Source of the DNA: Neodiprion pinetum
Lineage: Eukaryota; Arthropoda; Insecta; Hymenoptera; Diprionidae
Reading direction: 5' to 3'
DNA length: 64,000 nt
Assembly: GCF_021155775.2 (NCBI RefSeq)
Contig: NC_060232.1
Span: 8,067,257-8,131,256 of the forward strand
Shown: positions 61,010 to 64,000 of the stretch, piece after piece
Numbering within the stretch: position 1 is the first letter of the stretch
Layout: each line of letters opens with the position of its first letter
Notes under the pieces: model-generated
Databases searched by the model: none
What the model saw: only the letters and a program-made list of their open reading frames with translations
What the model was told of the DNA's origin: nothing
Program-made: the position numbers and the translations under genes

Positions 61010-62539
61010 GTGAGTTTGCACGTATTTAGGTTACGGGTATTTCCCTGGGATTCCTCCATCACGTGGCGTGGCGGTAACAATTGTTACACAAATCTACGAT
61101 TTCTTAGCTGCATGGATAGGCTCATTCACGATCGCAACGATGCCGGACTTTCAGTCGAATGATTTTATTTTCGCAATTGAATTTATCGTAGCTTACTCAA
61201 AGTTAGAAATTTTACACGTTGTTGAAAGTGGAATGAGCATCGCGACAGGCCCGGGAACCATCGCTTGCTCGACATTCGCGAGAATTAGTTATGTGTTTAG
61301 TGTTCGAATTTACAAGTAATGTCGTTCAAGTGCTGAATACCCCGGAGGTTTGAACAAATTCTAACAACTTCAATCGATTCAATTTCAAAGTCCAGTATAA
61401 CGTAACGTAATGAAATTGTATGATATATCCTGAATCATTTTCAATTTTTTAATACTCAGCAACTATCAAACAACTACAGGCTTAGCTCGCTTAGATAAAT
61501 GCTGATTAGCATACAGGATGTTTTCAATCCGTCTTACAAAAGGTTGATGTACCGATAGTTAGCCAACAATCGCTAAAATAGTACATTCGCTGACTACGGT
61601 ACAAAAACATTTTGCTCCCGACAGGTAACCAAGGAAACAGTAAGTCACAGTGACCACGGCGCAAATGAAGAAGAATGATGTGTGTTGGAAAGAATGGAGA
61701 ATCGTTTAGAGCGGATATAGGTAATCGGGTAGGTAAGGTGGTCGTTCTGGGATCCGTCGCGGGGTTTAATGTAGATGTGCGTGTGAATCTCTTTTCAACA
61801 TTTCCGTTGGGTGGTTCCGCTGGGAATCAGGCGAGGATAGGAAGGTCGCGATGTACCGCGATGTTACTAACTTTTGTAATCCACAGCGTCGAACGATCAC
61901 AGTGATTTTCCTCCAGAAGTCAGTGAAAGACTCGGCATAAAAGTCTCTAAACTATTAGTGAGCTTTCAAATTTTAACGAGGTTCAATTACCCGTTTCTTG
62001 TCGCTCTGCAATCATTTTCCAGTCGTTATTCAATTTAATTACTCAGTCCATATCGATAATTATTCCATTCAATTGATCTCTGTGATCGTCTGAATGGGCA
62101 AAACGCATCTCTGGACCATCTATCGCGTTCCGTGGTACGCTAGATGGGGAGAGATGCTGAGCTCGAAGACTTCGCGTCGAAGAGGACCGCCGACCGTCAC
62201 GCCACACAATAATGCATGCCCTCCAACCTCCCTCCCGGACTTGACCCGCATCTCGGAAGAACAATCCGCATCGCAATGTGTCAGATTCAAAAAGACGCAG
62301 ATGCGGATTGGGTTTCTACAGAATTTTGCAACAAGTCCTAGATATTTAAGATTTTTTGACAGGTTAATCAGTCGCGCCTTTTTGCGCGTAGATTAATCGC
62401 ATAAATCGGACGCGTCTTTTGCTCGATGATTGATAATCAGGGTGACGATAGATCGGGAAAATCGGGAATAGTTGGGGAATTTTGTTCATCGGGAAAAATC
62501 AGGGAATTACGATGGATCGCAGGGGGGCGCCATTCTGCG

Positions 62540-62640
62540 AATGATCGAGTGATCCAGTGGTCGGATGATCGCGCGGTATCCAGTAATTGGATGATCCAGA
62601 GATCGAGAGATCGAGTGATCGAATGATCGAGTGATTTAGT
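62540..62640 (+). repeat. Degenerate GATCGAGTGATC tandem repeat
   Basis: Multiple gatcgagtgatc, gatccag and gatcgaat copies in about 100 bases, 8-18 bases apart. Probably a young simple repeat. Confidence 0.7.
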
Positions 62641-62911
62641 CCGGGAGGTAACGAAAAGGTTTCATTACTCAAATTTCACAAGCTTGATTTTTTTTTGTTC
62701 GAGTTATCCGTGTAACATATAATAGTAATATGAACGTCTTTCAACGCACCCCCCACGCCGGGCGGTTACAGTAGGGTTATAATTAGAGCCATAACAACGT
62801 CAATTGTTAATGTTTGTGATTTGTTCAGTTTCGATTAGTATAGTGGGACTTCACTACGGTAAGCATGCTCTGTATTATCGACACATCTCTATATTTTAGT
62901 ACTACCGGCAC

Positions 62912-62924
62912 TAGCGCCATCTAG
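62912..62924. promoter_or_regulatory. CTCF-like motif (TAGCGCCATCTAG)
   Basis: The reverse complement CTAGATGGCGCTA contains AGATGGCGC, close to the core bound by insect CTCF. It lies about 260 bases before the open frame at 63182, between two transcription units. A single motif match, so weak. Confidence 0.3.
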
Positions 62925-63181
62925 CTTGGCTGAAGAGTAGACTCGTCGCTGTTTCGATCATGCTCCGTATATAGAACAATATCTCTATACTAGATATATG
63001 ACATAGTCCGTGGTGCGTACGTATACTCTTGTAGCGATCACGTATGCGATGGGATGAGACTGGTGTCTGGCACTGACGTCTGGTGGAAATACAGTAAATA
63101 CTAGCGTGATAAGCTGATGACAGCTCGTATTATTTTAAAAGCCGACGGAAATAATTTTTGTGATATTATGAGGCACATATA

Positions 63182-64000
63182 ATGCAACCGGCTATTTGCA
63201 GAAGGCAAAAAGGAATTATTATTATGAAATCAACTGTGGACAGAATGAATTACGTGCCCTTTATTTACCTCTGCTTAACCACAATTTACGGCGTATCGTA
63301 CGGGGAAAACAGAGTAACATTAGAACAATCAAACTGTAATCTGAAAGCTGTATTTTTTGCACCAGAGTACGAAAAATATTGCGGTACGTCGGTAATACCT
63401 TCGTCGCTACCTCCATTGAATGATGACAAAAGTGAACTGATTTACTTATGCACAGGTATTCGTTATGCTGTAATTAAATTTTGCGAGTTTCATTCTCAGT
63501 TAAATAAAAGTTACGAAACCAACCTAACAAAATCTTACATTCTTGAGGAATTAAAAAAAGTAGCGAAGCAGCCGTCGAAAGAGAATGAGATATGTACTGC
63601 TCTGTTGAGTACCTTGTCGAACTCCGGTTATGAGAAAATTATGAACTACGGTGGAAAAAATATAGACTCAATACCCAATTTTACGTTACTCAACCAAACA
63701 TTGAATTTGAAGTGTGATAGGCTCTGTTCTAGCGCCAATCTTACGGTAACTGTTAAACCAGTATGTCCCATCTTATTATGGGTGAATCGAATCCTTGTCG
63801 GCAGTACAACACCTATGCCAAGAGGTAGCAATGAGGCGTTGAAAACTGCGATATTAACTGAGTCGACAAATTCACCCAGCTCCAGCAATGATAATGTCAA
63901 ACCAGCTCAACCTCCTGGTCATAATAGTGGTTCCAGATTTGAAAAAACTGTCAAAGGTCCAAATCAACAAGAGAATCATCTAAGCCAAGAACTTCTGCCG
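63182..64000 (+). CDS. Partial open frame: secreted or membrane protein with signal peptide, cut by window end
   Basis: An in-frame TGA lies at 63161; ATGs follow at 63182, 63224 and 63245. The last best fits a signal peptide (MNYVPFIYLCLTTIYGVSYG, cleavage likely near GVSYG-EN). The frame then stays open to the window edge, about 252 residues after that ATG. It is Cys-containing (SNCNLKAVFF, YEKYCGTS, IYLCTG, CDRLCSS) with five NxS/T sites (NKS, NLT, NFT, NQT, NLT), and turns Ser/Pro/Asn-rich at the end. This suggests a glycosylated luminal or extracellular domain followed by a stalk. I do not recognise the family. Confidence 0.65.
   Translation, partial: MQPAICRRQKGIIIMKSTVDRMNYVPFIYLCLTTIYGVSYGENRVTLEQSNCNLKAVFFAPEYEKYCGTSVIPSSLPPLNDDKSELIYLCTGIRYAVIKFCEFHSQLNKSYETNLTKSYILEELKKVAKQPSKENEICTALLSTLSNSGYEKIMNYGGKNIDSIPNFTLLNQTLNLKCDRLCSSANLTVTVKPVCPILLWVNRILVGSTTPMPRGSNEALKTAILTESTNSPSSSNDNVKPAQPPGHNSGSRFEKTVKGPNQQENHLSQELLP

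Larger units (their letters stand above)
61010..63181 (+). other. Intron or intergenic; low-complexity repeat and CpG-rich stretch
   Basis: About 62090-62300 is GC- and CpG-rich, without a convincing gene. A GATCGAGTGATC repeat lies at about 62540-62640. No supported exon. Confidence 0.55.

Noticed and set aside
62094..62396. 100-codon plus-strand frame in the CpG-rich stretch
   Set aside because: Open on both strands over the same interval (62043-62276 on minus), with no motif or splice logic; likely a composition effect.

Overview
The window is eukaryotic, almost certainly insect, DNA: compact GT-AG introns, AT-rich introns, exons richer in GC, and CpG not visibly depleted (common in Hymenoptera; the order is my guess). 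It is dominated by one plus-strand gene, an ankyrin of the insect Ank2 type. I could join its exons by hand with consistent splice phases from 5354 to the stop at 56874. The first exon and start codon of the ankyrin-repeat isoforms are not visible and probably lie upstream of the window or in unrecognised sequence in 1-5353.

Layout of the ankyrin gene. Exons 5354-11638 encode the ANK-repeat membrane-binding domain (817 codons). Exons 19219-29974 encode, in order, a linker, the two ZU5 domains (spectrin binding), the UPA domain and the death domain. Exons 30164-31309 form a short acidic linker. A giant exon (32790 to 48671, or to the stop at 48685) adds about 5,294 codons of highly charged, Pro-poor repeats. 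It is followed by small exons 49719-49787, a 1.83-kb repeat exon (50606-52435), and the C-terminal exons 56583-56661 and 56739-56874. Joining all main exons gives 22,884 nt, divisible by three: about 7,627 residues without the missing first exon.

The main interest is modularity. From exon 31079-31309 onward nearly every splice junction is phase 1, so the giant exon, the 69-nt exon, the 1.83-kb exon and several candidate terminal exons can be included or skipped without shifting the frame. Unannotated-looking candidates include an alternative first exon (16091-16178) that would make an ankyrin without ANK repeats but with a basic and Cys-rich N-terminus; a 105-nt cassette exon (13288-13392); an 18-nt microexon (22694-22711); and a terminal exon with a predicted transmembrane helix (54056-54282). 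The giant exon contains 20 tandem units; 13 of the 20 spacings are exactly 558 nt (186 residues). The units look like long amphipathic helices, in the manner of LEA, perilipin or synuclein repeats.

Downstream, 58315-58623 on the minus strand is probably the last exon of a convergent gene that I do not recognise. At 60731-61009 there are what look like the first exons of another plus-strand gene. From 63182 an open frame with a signal peptide runs off the right edge of the window. No rRNA, tRNA, CRISPR or recognisable transposon was found.
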